Below the pieces are notes generated by a model. That model made no database searches. It was not told the origin of the DNA and saw only the letters and a list, made by a program, of their open reading frames with translations. A stretch of DNA of 32,281 nt, taken from DUQU01 sp964481475. GTDB taxonomy: Bacteria > Bacillota_I > Bacilli_A > Acholeplasmatales > UBA5453. The stretch covers positions 1 to 32,281 of the forward strand of contig CAYZTG010000009.1 in assembly GCA_964481475.1 (NCBI GenBank). The letters are read 5' to 3'. Below are positions 14,935-23,421 of the stretch, one piece after another (positions within the stretch are counted from its first letter, which is position 1; the number at the start of each line of letters is the position of its first letter). Both the position numbers and the translations under genes were made by a program.

Positions 14935-15437
14935 TTTCTTTCCTCTTCTTTAAGTAAACTCAAATCAACATGACAGTAGCCCTTAGGGTTTTTATTTAAA
15001 TAATTTTGGTGATAATTTTCGGCTTGATAATAATTGCTTAAAGGTAATGATTCAGTCCAAACTTTTTTATTTGCCTGTATTTCTAAGTTCTTTAAATATT
15101 GGTCAATAATTTCTTTATCATTTATATCAACATAATAGATCCCACTGCGGTATTGTTTACCAATATCATTTCCTTGACGATACCGACTGTGAGGATTAAC
15201 AAACCGAAAAAAATGATCTAACAATTCTTTTAAAGTAATAATACTACTATCATATTCTAAATAAACGGTTTCTGCATGTGTTGCCGTCCCATCTAAGAGC
15301 ATTTGATATGTAGGGTTAAAAATATTACCATTAGCATAACCAACTTCAGTAAAAATAACCCCTTTTAACATCTGAAAATATTTCTCAACTCCCCAAAAAC
15401 AACCACCAGCTAAATAAATTTCTTTAGTTTTTTTCAC
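14931..15437 (-). CDS. msrA: Peptide methionine sulfoxide reductase A
   Basis: MsrA reduces S-methionine sulfoxide in proteins, using thioredoxin for recycling. The 168-residue protein opens with the active site GGCFWG (Cys13) and has GYANG, HAETVYLEYD and the C-terminal YHQNYLNKNP block. It starts with GTG at 15437, with AGGA about 10 bases upstream, and overlaps the end of aspS by 14 bases. No fused MsrB domain is present. Confidence 0.96.
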   Translation of the reverse strand: MKKTKEIYLAGGCFWGVEKYFQMLKGVIFTEVGYANGNIFNPTYQMLLDGTATHAETVYLEYDSSIITLKELLDHFFRFVNPHSRYRQGNDIGKQYRSGIYYVDINDKEIIDQYLKNLEIQANKKVWTESLPLSNYYQAENYHQNYLNKNPKGYCHVDLSLLKEEERK

Positions 15438-17133
15438 TGATTTTTATTCCTAGGTCATCGAGTTGTTCTAAATCAACAGTTCCAGGAGCATTTGTCATTA
15501 GATCACGAGCATTTTGGGTTTTAGGGAAGGCAATTACATCGCGAATATTAGTTGTTTTAGTCATTAGCATTACTAAGCGGTCAAGCCCTAAAGCAATCCC
15601 GCCATGAGGAGGTGTTCCATACTCTAAAGCTTCGATAAAAAAGCCAAATCTTTCTTTAATTGTTGCTTCATCTAAACCAAGCATTCTAAACATTTTTTCT
15701 TGTTCTTCTTTTAAATAAATTCGAATTGAACCTCCACCGAGCTCATAACCATTTAAAACGAGGTCATATGCTTTTGCTAACATCTCTTTTGCTTCTCCAT
15801 TAAAGTCTTGGGCTTGAGTAAATGGGTGGTGTCTAGCAACTAATCTTTCTTCTTCTTTACTATATTCAAATAAGGGGAAATCTTTGACCCATAAAAAGGA
15901 AAGTTTATTTTCATCAATTAAGTTAAGCTTTTTAGCAACAGTTTTTCTTACAACACCTAAACTAACTAAAGCATCTTCTTCTTCATCAGCAAAACTAATT
16001 AATAGTAAATCATTGTTCACTAATTTTTCGTTTATAATAAAGCTTTGGTGGTCACTAATGAATTTTACAATTGAACCACTTAAAGTATGATCTTGATATT
16101 TCAAAAAGATAAGGCCTTCTCCATGATTCTTTTTTGCTTCTAAAACTAACTCATCCAATTCTTTTCTTGTTAAATGGGCACCATTATTAATTAACAGTTT
16201 TTTAGTAATTTTATTATTTAAAAAAGGGATTTCATACTTACTTAAATCTATATTAGCCATTTCCAAATCAAATCTTAAATCAGGTTTATCGCTACCATAT
16301 TTTGCCATAGCGTCTTGATAACTAAGCTCGATAAATGGTGTCTTTACTTCAATCTCTAAAACATCCTTAAAGACATTTTTCATTAATTTTTCGACAAGGA
16401 CTCTTATATCTTTTTCTTCAACGAAAGAAGCTTCAATATCCAATTGAGTAAACTCAAGTTGGCGATCACTTCTTAAATCTTCATCTCTAAAACACTTTGC
16501 AAATTGAAAATACTTTTCAAAACCACTAATCATATATAATTGCTTATATATTTGTGGGGACTGCGGTAAAGCATAAAAAGACCCATGATAAAGTCTCGCT
16601 GGAACTAAGAAATCTCTTGCTCCTTCGGGTGTTGATTTGCCTAAGATAGGCGTTTCTAATTCTAGATATTGCTCTTCTAATAATGTCTTTCTTAATGATT
16701 GAGTTATTTGTTGTCTTTTTAATAAATAAGTATTTACTTCTTTTTTACGCATATCTAAATAACGGTACTTTAATCTTGTTTCTTCATTAGCATTATCTTC
16801 ATAACCAATTTGAATTGGTGGTTGTTTTGCTTTATTAATAACTTTTAACTCAGTAACTAAAACTTCAATATCACCTGTCAGTAAGTCTTTATTTTTAGAG
16901 ACTCTTTCAATAACAGTTCCCTCTACTTCAATTATATATTCTTGTTTTAAAGATTGTGCTAATTGATAATTTTTATTTTCAGGGTTAAAAACTAATTGAG
17001 TTAGACCCTTAATGTCTCTTAAATCAATGAAAATTAGTCCTCCTAAGTCTCTTCTTCGGTGAACCCATCCTCTAAGTTTTACAGTTTCATTGATGTTTTT
17101 TAATGTTAATTCATTATTCTTATGTGTAATCAT
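15424..17133 (-). CDS. aspS: Aspartyl-tRNA synthetase
   Basis: A class II synthetase charging tRNA-Asp. The protein has an N-terminal OB-fold anticodon-binding domain (LRGWVHRRRDLGGLIFIDLR), class II motif 2 (FRDEDLRSDRQLEFTQLD), a bacterial GAD insertion domain and motif 3 (GIALGLDRLVML). I place the start at the ATG at 17133 (569 residues), with AAAGG about 10 bases upstream and the family N-terminus beginning here. In-frame starts at 17163 or 17160 would deepen the overlap with hisS to over 40 bases. It is directly coupled to hisS and msrA, with no leader for a T-box. Confidence 0.97.
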   Translation of the reverse strand: MITHKNNELTLKNINETVKLRGWVHRRRDLGGLIFIDLRDIKGLTQLVFNPENKNYQLAQSLKQEYIIEVEGTVIERVSKNKDLLTGDIEVLVTELKVINKAKQPPIQIGYEDNANEETRLKYRYLDMRKKEVNTYLLKRQQITQSLRKTLLEEQYLELETPILGKSTPEGARDFLVPARLYHGSFYALPQSPQIYKQLYMISGFEKYFQFAKCFRDEDLRSDRQLEFTQLDIEASFVEEKDIRVLVEKLMKNVFKDVLEIEVKTPFIELSYQDAMAKYGSDKPDLRFDLEMANIDLSKYEIPFLNNKITKKLLINNGAHLTRKELDELVLEAKKNHGEGLIFLKYQDHTLSGSIVKFISDHQSFIINEKLVNNDLLLISFADEEEDALVSLGVVRKTVAKKLNLIDENKLSFLWVKDFPLFEYSKEEERLVARHHPFTQAQDFNGEAKEMLAKAYDLVLNGYELGGGSIRIYLKEEQEKMFRMLGLDEATIKERFGFFIEALEYGTPPHGGIALGLDRLVMLMTKTTNIRDVIAFPKTQNARDLMTNAPGTVDLEQLDDLGIKISEKN

Positions 17134-18391
17134 TTTCTTTTGCCTTTCTGATAAACTCATCAATTGTCATTTCTTTTTGTACTTCAGTTTTCGTCTCTTT
17201 GACGGTTAGAATATTAGATTCTAACTCTTGATCACCAATAATAATTAGATATTTGGCATTTAATGATAAAGCTTCACGTAATTGAGCTTTAAAACTCCTC
17301 TTATAATAGTCAAGACTAACTTTAAAATCTTCATTTCTAAGTGTCGTTAGAACTTCAAGCGCTTTTGTTTGTTCTGCTTCGCCAAAAGTGATAATGTAAG
17401 CATCAAGATAATCATCTTCAGATAATTTAATTCCTTCTAATCTTAGTGCTTCTAAAAGTCTTTCTAAGCCAAAAGCAACCCCAATGCCGCTCTTATCTGG
17501 GCCACCTAATTCTTTAACTAAGTTTTCATAATGGCCACCGCCACCTAAAACATTTTGGGAACCAAATCCCTTAATATCCGCGACTATTTCAAAAACAGTT
17601 TGACCATAATAATCAAGTCCTCTAACTAAACGTTTGTTTTCAATAAAAGGAACATTCATCATTCTTAAGTTGTTTTTTACCTCGTTATAAAAAGCTAAAT
17701 CATCTTGATCTAAATAGTCAATAGGTGTTGGAGCTTCAATAACAAACTCTTTTTGTTGATCAACTTTACAGTCTAAAATGCGTAAAGGATTTTCAGTAAT
17801 TCTTCTTTTGCAATCACCACATAGTTCCTCTATATGAGGCGTAAAGTAATTAGTTAGTATTTCTTTATACTGCGGTTGAGAACTAGACTTACCTAAAGTA
17901 TTTAGATTTATTGTCACATTCTTTAGTCCCAAGGATTTAATAACTTCATAAGAGACACTAACTATTTCAGCGTCTAGTAGAGCACTTTGCTCTCCAATAG
18001 CTTCCATTCCCATTTGGTAAAATTGTCTAAAGCGACCTTTTTGAGGACGTTCATAACGAAAGAATGGGCCAATATAATAAAGCTTAGTAAGTGGTTTGAG
18101 ATACATTTTATTTTCGACATATGCTCTAATTACTCCTGCCGTTCCTTCTGGTCTTAATGTTAATAAACGATTACCTTTGTCTTGAAAGTTATATGTTTCT
18201 TTTGTAACCATATCAGAAAGCTCGCTATCACGATGGAAAACACTAGAATGCTCAAAAATAGGTGTTCTAATTTCTGTAAAGCCATATTTATTTAAAACTT
18301 TTTTTAAATGTTCTTCTAATTTTGTAAACTCTTTTATTTCCTCATTAAATAAATCATAAGTTCCCTTTGGTCTGTTTTCCAAAAAAATCAT
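17120..18391 (-). CDS. hisS: Histidyl-tRNA synthetase
   Basis: A class II synthetase charging tRNA-His. The 423-residue protein begins with RPKGTYDLF. It has motif 2 (FRYERPQKGRFRQFYQMG), the histidine-binding block LVRGLDYYGQTVFE, motif 3 (GIGVAFGLERLL) and a C-terminal anticodon-binding domain. The ATG at 18391 is directly adjacent to AAAGGA. A TTG three codons later (18382) has the better 9-base spacing and may be the true start. It overlaps the acetyltransferase gene by 29-38 bases and aspS by 14 bases. Confidence 0.97.
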   Translation of the reverse strand: MIFLENRPKGTYDLFNEEIKEFTKLEEHLKKVLNKYGFTEIRTPIFEHSSVFHRDSELSDMVTKETYNFQDKGNRLLTLRPEGTAGVIRAYVENKMYLKPLTKLYYIGPFFRYERPQKGRFRQFYQMGMEAIGEQSALLDAEIVSVSYEVIKSLGLKNVTINLNTLGKSSSQPQYKEILTNYFTPHIEELCGDCKRRITENPLRILDCKVDQQKEFVIEAPTPIDYLDQDDLAFYNEVKNNLRMMNVPFIENKRLVRGLDYYGQTVFEIVADIKGFGSQNVLGGGGHYENLVKELGGPDKSGIGVAFGLERLLEALRLEGIKLSEDDYLDAYIITFGEAEQTKALEVLTTLRNEDFKVSLDYYKRSFKAQLREALSLNAKYLIIIGDQELESNILTVKETKTEVQKEMTIDEFIRKAKENDYT

Positions 18392-18920
18392 TCCTTTCTA
18401 ATCTATAAACAAATACATCGTGATATGTATTCGATTTTTCATGATAATGGTCATCTTTTTTAATATTTACTAAGTTAAAACCATTTTTTTCAATTACTCT
18501 TCTTGATGCAATATTTTCTCTTATCGATTTAATAACAATTGTTTTTAAATCTAAAAAGCTAAAACCAATATAAATCATTTTTTCTAAAGCACTAGTCATT
18601 ATTCCTTTATTCCAATAATCTTTGTGAAGCAAATAGCCTACTTCTGCTGTTTTACTAAAATTAGAAAAAGTGTGAAACTCGATAATTCCAATCATCTTAT
18701 CTAAAAAACAAATTGCATAACCAACTGGTTCATCAAAGTACTCTCGCATTAAGTAAACGTTAAGTGAACTAATCGCATCTGATCTAGTTTTAAAGGGTTG
18801 CCATGTTAAAAATTCAACATTTTCCCGGTCTTTTCCAATCTCAAAGTAATCATCAACATCACTTTCTTTTAAAGTTCTTAATAAATAAGGACCAAAAGTG
18901 AGGTTTGGTAGTTGTTTCAC
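18354..18920 (-). CDS. GNAT N-acetyltransferase, RimJ/RimL-like
   Basis: A 188-residue acetyl-CoA-dependent transferase of the Acetyltransf_3 type. It has the N-terminal LTFGPYLLRTLKESDVDDYF, the acetyl-CoA region GYLLHKDYWNKGIMTSAL and the C-terminal NIASRRVIEKNGF. This subgroup acetylates ribosomal protein N-termini or small amines; the substrate cannot be told from sequence. It starts with GTG at 18920, overlapping the dtd TAG by one base, and is backed by a strong GGAGGA 8 bases before the start. It interrupts the otherwise Bacillus-like dtd-hisS order. Confidence 0.85.
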   Translation of the reverse strand: MKQLPNLTFGPYLLRTLKESDVDDYFEIGKDRENVEFLTWQPFKTRSDAISSLNVYLMREYFDEPVGYAICFLDKMIGIIEFHTFSNFSKTAEVGYLLHKDYWNKGIMTSALEKMIYIGFSFLDLKTIVIKSIRENIASRRVIEKNGFNLVNIKKDDHYHEKSNTYHDVFVYRLERNDFFGKQTKGNL

Positions 18921-19360
18921 TATTCTTCCTCCGAATCAATCATCAAGGTGAAAGGGCCATCATTTAAATAATTAATATGCATATGACCACCAAAAACACC
19001 TGTTTTGACCGTAAAGTCTTCTTTAAGGTCATTAATTAATCTCTCATAGTAGACTAAAGCTTTTTCCGGATTAGCACTATTAGTAAATGAAGGTCTATTG
19101 TTTCTTTTAACACTTCCATATAAACTAAACTGCGAAACTAGTAATATTTCTCCTTTAACTTTGGTTAGATTTAAATTTATTTTCCCTTCTTCATCAGCAA
19201 AGATACGCATATTTCTGATTTTTCTTAAAATAAACTGATAATCTTCTTCAAGGTCAGACTCTTTAATTCCTAAAAAGATAATTACTCCATTACTAATACT
19301 TGTCCGGTAATCCTCGCATGTTAAATAAGCATAACTTACTCTTTGTACTAATGCACGCAT
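18920..19360 (-). CDS. dtd: D-aminoacyl-tRNA deacylase
   Basis: Dtd hydrolyses D-amino acids (and glycine mischarged on tRNA-Ala) from tRNAs. The 146-residue protein has MRALVQRVSYA at the start, LLVSQFSLYG (family SQFTL-like motif) and NDGPFTLMIDS, which carries the Gly-Pro pair of the active-site motif NxGPVT with Phe in place of Val. It is coupled to relA by a one-base TAATG overlap and followed by the acetyltransferase. The proofreading role fits its place with two synthetases. Confidence 0.95.
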   Translation of the reverse strand: MRALVQRVSYAYLTCEDYRTSISNGVIIFLGIKESDLEEDYQFILRKIRNMRIFADEEGKINLNLTKVKGEILLVSQFSLYGSVKRNNRPSFTNSANPEKALVYYERLINDLKEDFTVKTGVFGGHMHINYLNDGPFTLMIDSEEE

Positions 19361-21528
19361 TAAACAAACTTCCTTTCAATAGTATAAATATTAGCAACTT
19401 TCATTAAATTAAGCATGACATTTTCTAATTCACTGACATTTTTAGTAATAACTTTTATCGTTGTAATACTTTCTAATTTTTGATTAGAAATAGCATTTAT
19501 TTCGGCAATTGAGACACTAGCTGCGTTAATTGTAGAAATAATATCTGCAAGTAAGTCCTCTCTATTTGTACCAACAATTCTAATTCTTGTGGGATATTTT
19601 CTTGTGATATTTGTTGCCCATAAAACATCAACTAGTCTTTCTCCTTCAAAAACTATGACATTGGGGCAGTCTTTATGATGAACTGCGATACCATGACCTT
19701 TAGTTACAAAACCGACAATATCATCTCCAGGTACAGGTAAACAACAATTGGCAATTTTGATTTGTGGGGTTGTTAATCCTTCTACTATTACACCACTAAC
19801 ATGTGTTGTTGTTAAAATTCTTTGCGCCCTATCAAGTTGTCTTTGAAGCATCGACTCTTTATCAAGTTCTTTACCTAACATTCTCGCTACTACTGTTTTG
19901 GGCGAAATTAAGCTTTTACCAACTTCAATATACAAACTTTCCAGCGATTTAATCATATTTTTAGAAAAGTTTTGTGTAGCAAAATCATCACTTAAAATTG
20001 CTAAATCAGCTTTTTGGCTATTAGCCTCTTTTTCAATTGCTAATTTACCAGAAATTAAGAGTTGATCTCTATTTTGCCTATTTAAATAGTTTCTAATTTT
20101 GTGACGGGCATGATTCGAACCAACGATCTTTAACCAGTCTTCATTAGGTCCTAAAGAAGACTTACTAGTTTTGATATTGACAACATCACCAGTTTTAAGT
20201 TCATAGTCAAGAGAAACAATTTTATTATTGACAATAGCACCAACTGTTTTATCACCAACATCACTATGAATTCTATAAGCAAAATCAATTGGTGTACAAC
20301 CTTTTGTGAGTTCAATAACTTGGCCTTTAGGGGTAAAAACATAAATGTTTGCTGACAAAATATCTTCTTTAATTGTCTCAACAAACTCGAGTGCACTATC
20401 ATCATTTTCATTACTCATTTTTAAAATCTCGGAATACCACTTTAATTTTTGAGCAATTTCAAACTGTTCTCGTTCTTTTGAATACTGTCTTCCTTCTTTA
20501 TAAGCCCAATGAGCAGCGACACCATATTCAGCAATTTTATCCATTTCTTCAGTTCTAATTTGCACCTCATAAATTGAGCCAGTGTCAGAAAGAATAGTTG
20601 TATGGAGAGACTGATATAAGTTAGGTTTAGGAACAGCGATATAATCTTTAAATCTTTTTGGTATTGGTACAAAATGAGCATGGATAATACCTAACACTTG
20701 ATAACAAGTTTCAATTTTATCAACGATTATTCTTAAAGCTAAAATGTCATAAATATCTTCAAAAGGACGATGTTGAAAAGCCATCTTCTTGTAAATTGAA
20801 TAGATTGATTTAGTTCTTCCGGAAATGTTATATTTATTAACTTTATGACTTTTTAAGTAATTACCAATGGTTTGGATCATTTGATCTATTGATTCTTTAT
20901 GAGAAAGTTCTTTATTTTCGACGAGATTTCTAATCTTATAAAATTCAGGTGGATTGACAATTCTTAATGAGCGATCTTCTAACTCTGCTTTAATATTAAA
21001 TAACCCTAAACGATGAGCTAAAGGAGCATAAATATCTAGAGTTTCATTGGCTACTTGCATCCTTTTCTCTTGATTTTGAAAATCAATAGTTCGCATATTA
21101 TGCAACCTATCAGCTATTTTTATTAAAATGACCCTGATATCTTTGCTCATCGCAAGTAACATTTTTTGTTGGTTTTCGGCTTCACTATTTTCACTAACAA
21201 AAGAAAGTTTTGAAATTTTAGTGACTCCATCAACTAAAAAAGAAACTTCTTCACCAAATTGTTTTTCAATATCGCTTAATGAAATCTTTGTATCTTCAAC
21301 AACATCATGTAAAAGTCCAGCAATTAAAGTATTTGGACCACTTTGAAGTTCAGCTAAAATATAACAAACACTAACTGGATGAGTAATGTAGGGCTCTTTA
21401 CTTTTTCTAAACTGTCCTTGGTGGCTTAAAAAAGCTAACTGGTAAGCCTCATCGATTAGTTTAATATCTTGTTTGTTGTGAATGTACTTGCTATATAGCG
21501 CTTTTACTTCTTCATAAGTATGAGTCAA
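19360..21528 (-). CDS. relA: Bifunctional (p)ppGpp synthetase/hydrolase (Rel)
   Basis: Rel makes and degrades the alarmone (p)ppGpp in response to amino acid starvation. The 722-residue protein has the HD hydrolase domain (YITHP His50, LLHDVVED His74-Asp75, KIADRLHNMRT Asp140), the synthetase domain (GRTKSIYSIYKKM, RFKDYIAVPKPNLYQSLHT, about 230-330), TGS (about 390-455, YVFTPKGQVIELTKGCTPIDFAY), a zinc-finger-like region with CCLPVPGD and HHKDC, and a C-terminal ACT domain. The intact HD motif and RFKD form indicate a bifunctional Rel. It starts with TTG at 21528 behind the strong site AGAGGTGAG, 10 bases after apt. Confidence 0.97.
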   Translation of the reverse strand: MTHTYEEVKALYSKYIHNKQDIKLIDEAYQLAFLSHQGQFRKSKEPYITHPVSVCYILAELQSGPNTLIAGLLHDVVEDTKISLSDIEKQFGEEVSFLVDGVTKISKLSFVSENSEAENQQKMLLAMSKDIRVILIKIADRLHNMRTIDFQNQEKRMQVANETLDIYAPLAHRLGLFNIKAELEDRSLRIVNPPEFYKIRNLVENKELSHKESIDQMIQTIGNYLKSHKVNKYNISGRTKSIYSIYKKMAFQHRPFEDIYDILALRIIVDKIETCYQVLGIIHAHFVPIPKRFKDYIAVPKPNLYQSLHTTILSDTGSIYEVQIRTEEMDKIAEYGVAAHWAYKEGRQYSKEREQFEIAQKLKWYSEILKMSNENDDSALEFVETIKEDILSANIYVFTPKGQVIELTKGCTPIDFAYRIHSDVGDKTVGAIVNNKIVSLDYELKTGDVVNIKTSKSSLGPNEDWLKIVGSNHARHKIRNYLNRQNRDQLLISGKLAIEKEANSQKADLAILSDDFATQNFSKNMIKSLESLYIEVGKSLISPKTVVARMLGKELDKESMLQRQLDRAQRILTTTHVSGVIVEGLTTPQIKIANCCLPVPGDDIVGFVTKGHGIAVHHKDCPNVIVFEGERLVDVLWATNITRKYPTRIRIVGTNREDLLADIISTINAASVSIAEINAISNQKLESITTIKVITKNVSELENVMLNLMKVANIYTIERKFV

Positions 21529-21538
21529 TTTCTCACCT

Positions 21539-22051
21539 CTAATATTTAATTAATGATAAAATTTCAATATCCTTTAATTTATCTCTTCCACTTAATTCTG
21601 CTAACTCAATGAAAAATGCACAACCAACAACAATCCCGCCTAGTTTTTCTACTAGCTTAATTGTTGCTTCAACTGTTCCGCCTGTTGCTAACAAATCGTC
21701 TACTATTAAGACTCTTTGTCCTTTTTTTACTGCGTCAGCATGTAAGGAAAGAGCATTATTTCCATATTCTAAATCATATTGTACTTCAATTGTTTCTCTT
21801 GGTAATTTCCCAGGTTTTCTCACTGGGGCAAAACCTATTCCTAATGAATATGCAACTGGACAACCAAAAATAAAGCCTCTTGCTTCTGGGCCAACAATAA
21901 CTTCAGCATTAACTTTTCGAGCAAATGCGGCGATTTCATCATTAGCTTTTTTATAAGCTTTTCCGTCTAACATTAATGGTGTAATATCTCGAAAATTAAT
22001 TCCTTTTGTGGGAAAATCGAGAACACTTGCTACATAATCTTTAAAATTCAT
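21539..22051 (-). CDS. apt: Adenine phosphoribosyltransferase
   Basis: Apt salvages adenine with PRPP to make AMP. The 170-residue protein has the expected length, the block VGPEARGFIFG, and the PRPP-binding motif VLIVDDLLATGGT. AGAGG lies 9 bases before the ATG. It is the first gene of the twelve-gene unit, behind a clear promoter. The pair apt-relA is conserved in Firmicutes and links purine salvage with alarmone metabolism. Confidence 0.97.
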   Translation of the reverse strand: MNFKDYVASVLDFPTKGINFRDITPLMLDGKAYKKANDEIAAFARKVNAEVIVGPEARGFIFGCPVAYSLGIGFAPVRKPGKLPRETIEVQYDLEYGNNALSLHADAVKKGQRVLIVDDLLATGGTVEATIKLVEKLGGIVVGCAFFIELAELSGRDKLKDIEILSLIKY

Positions 22052-22078
22052 ATATAAAACCTCTTTTCAATACTATAT

Positions 22079-22107
22079 ATTTTATCAAAGTTACGGCATT
22101 TTTTCAA
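22079..22107 (-). promoter_or_regulatory. Promoter of the apt-relA-dtd-hisS-aspS...rluD unit
   Basis: Minus strand: -35 TTGAAA at 22107-22102, 17-base spacer ending in TGA, -10 TAAAAT at 22084-22079. It combines a good -35 with an extended -10. The predicted leader is about 21 bases, too short for a T-box or riboswitch. Confidence 0.75.
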
Positions 22108-22126
22108 TCTTTTACCATCATTATTA

Positions 22127-22135
22127 TGTTATAAT
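22127..22135 (+). promoter_or_regulatory. Extended -10 promoter of rarA
   Basis: TGTTATAAT at 22127-22135, with no clear -35. The predicted start near 22142 leaves a leader of about 9 bases, beginning inside the AAGGTGAT ribosome binding site. Confidence 0.55.
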
Positions 22136-22150
22136 AAAGAAGGTGATATT

Positions 22151-23383
22151 ATGGAACCGTTAGCACACAAATTAAGACCAACAAAATTAGCTGATGTCTA
22201 TGGTCAAGACCATTTAGTCTCTAAAGAGGGAATTATTACAAAAATGATTGAAAACAATAGTTTTTTCAACATCATTTTACATGGTAATCCTGGTGTAGGT
22301 AAGACATCAATTGCGCTTATTATAGCTGAAGAATCAAAAATGGATTATTATCATTTTAATGCCTCAGTCGACAACAAACAAAAATTAAAAGATATTATTA
22401 ATACGACAGCTTATCATAATATTTTACTAATTGTCGACGAAATCCAAAGAATGAATGTTGACATTCAGGATGTTCTTCTACCCTTTATTGAAAATGGTAA
22501 AGTTAAATTAATTGGCATTACTACAGAAAATCCTTATGCAACTGTAAATAAGGCGATTAGATCTCGATGTCAAATTTATCAACTTAACGATCTTAATAGT
22601 GATGATATTAAAGAAGCATTAAAGGGAGCAATTAATTCTTCTAATCTAACATATGACGGCTTAATTCTTCCCACTGTTATTGACTATATTTCTAAAAGAT
22701 GCAATAACGAACTTAGAACTGCTTATAATATGTTGGAGGCAATCGTTATTTATGGTAATAAACTTGACCAAATTAATTTGGTGATTGCCAAAAAAGCTTT
22801 AGGAGATAAAAATCTAGCATTAGATAAATCTCAAGATGATTATTATGACATCTTAAGTGCATTTCAAAAGTCATTAAGGGGTTCAGATGTTAATGCCTCA
22901 CTTCATTATTTGGCAAGGTTGATAACTTTAGGTGATCTAGATTCTATCATAAGAAGACTTCTTGCTATTGCCTATGAGGATGTTGGTTTGGCCGATCCGA
23001 ATATGGGCATAAAAGTAAAACATGCTTGTGATGCTGCTAAAACATTAGGTTTCCCTGAGGCGCGGATTCCTCTTTCTGTAGCTGTAATAGATATTGCCTT
23101 AGCTGCTAAATCTAATTCTGCACTAGAAGCATTAGACCAAGCAATTTCAGATTATAAAGAAGGCAAAACTGGTCCAATCCCTAAACATATTTTAAATAGA
23201 GAAATTGCAAGAGATCCTAGTATATATAAATTCCCTCATAATGAGCCTTCTGGTTTTGTTAAACAACAATACTTGCCTGACAACTTAGTTAATACCATTT
23301 ATTACACACCAAAGACTAATTCTAATTATGAAGTCCTTTTAGAAAAGCGTTTAGAATATATTAAAAAGCTTTATGATAAATAA
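22151..23383 (+). CDS. rarA: Replication-associated recombination protein A (RarA/MgsA) AAA+ ATPase
   Basis: RarA is a clamp-loader-like AAA+ ATPase acting at stalled replication forks. The 410-residue protein has Walker A HGNPGVGKTS (44-53), Walker B LLIVDEIQRM (Asp96, Glu97), an arginine-bearing RSRCQIYQL segment, and the C-terminal tetramerisation region with ESxx-like DVNASLHYLARLI and EDVGLADPN. Length is slightly below the Bacillus form (about 420). AAGGTGAT lies just before the ATG. The gene is single, divergent from apt, and ends in a terminator shared with hppA. Confidence 0.96.
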   Translation: MEPLAHKLRPTKLADVYGQDHLVSKEGIITKMIENNSFFNIILHGNPGVGKTSIALIIAEESKMDYYHFNASVDNKQKLKDIINTTAYHNILLIVDEIQRMNVDIQDVLLPFIENGKVKLIGITTENPYATVNKAIRSRCQIYQLNDLNSDDIKEALKGAINSSNLTYDGLILPTVIDYISKRCNNELRTAYNMLEAIVIYGNKLDQINLVIAKKALGDKNLALDKSQDDYYDILSAFQKSLRGSDVNASLHYLARLITLGDLDSIIRRLLAIAYEDVGLADPNMGIKVKHACDAAKTLGFPEARIPLSVAVIDIALAAKSNSALEALDQAISDYKEGKTGPIPKHILNREIARDPSIYKFPHNEPSGFVKQQYLPDNLVNTIYYTPKTNSNYEVLLEKRLEYIKKLYDK

Positions 23384-23416
23384 AAAAAAGAAAATACAAT
23401 TGATTTTCTTTTTATT
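23384..23416. terminator. Bidirectional terminator between rarA and hppA
   Basis: AAAAAGAAAAT, a 7-base loop and ATTTTCTTTTT, with A/T runs on both sides. It starts directly after the rarA stop and ends 6 bases before the hppA stop. Confidence 0.75.
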
Positions 23417-23421
23417 TACTC

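Noticed and set aside
18392..18420. Possible T-box leader before hisS
   Set aside because: The upstream sequence is coding for the acetyltransferase, with no T-box sequence, specifier hairpin or terminator.
20151..20681. Two minus-strand open frames inside relA that might suggest a frameshift
   Set aside because: The relA frame is intact from start to stop with all domains, so these are out-of-frame shadows.
21609..21956. Open reading frame of 115 codons on plus, inside apt
   Set aside because: Antisense to the conserved PRPP-binding region of apt; composition follows the complementary strand.
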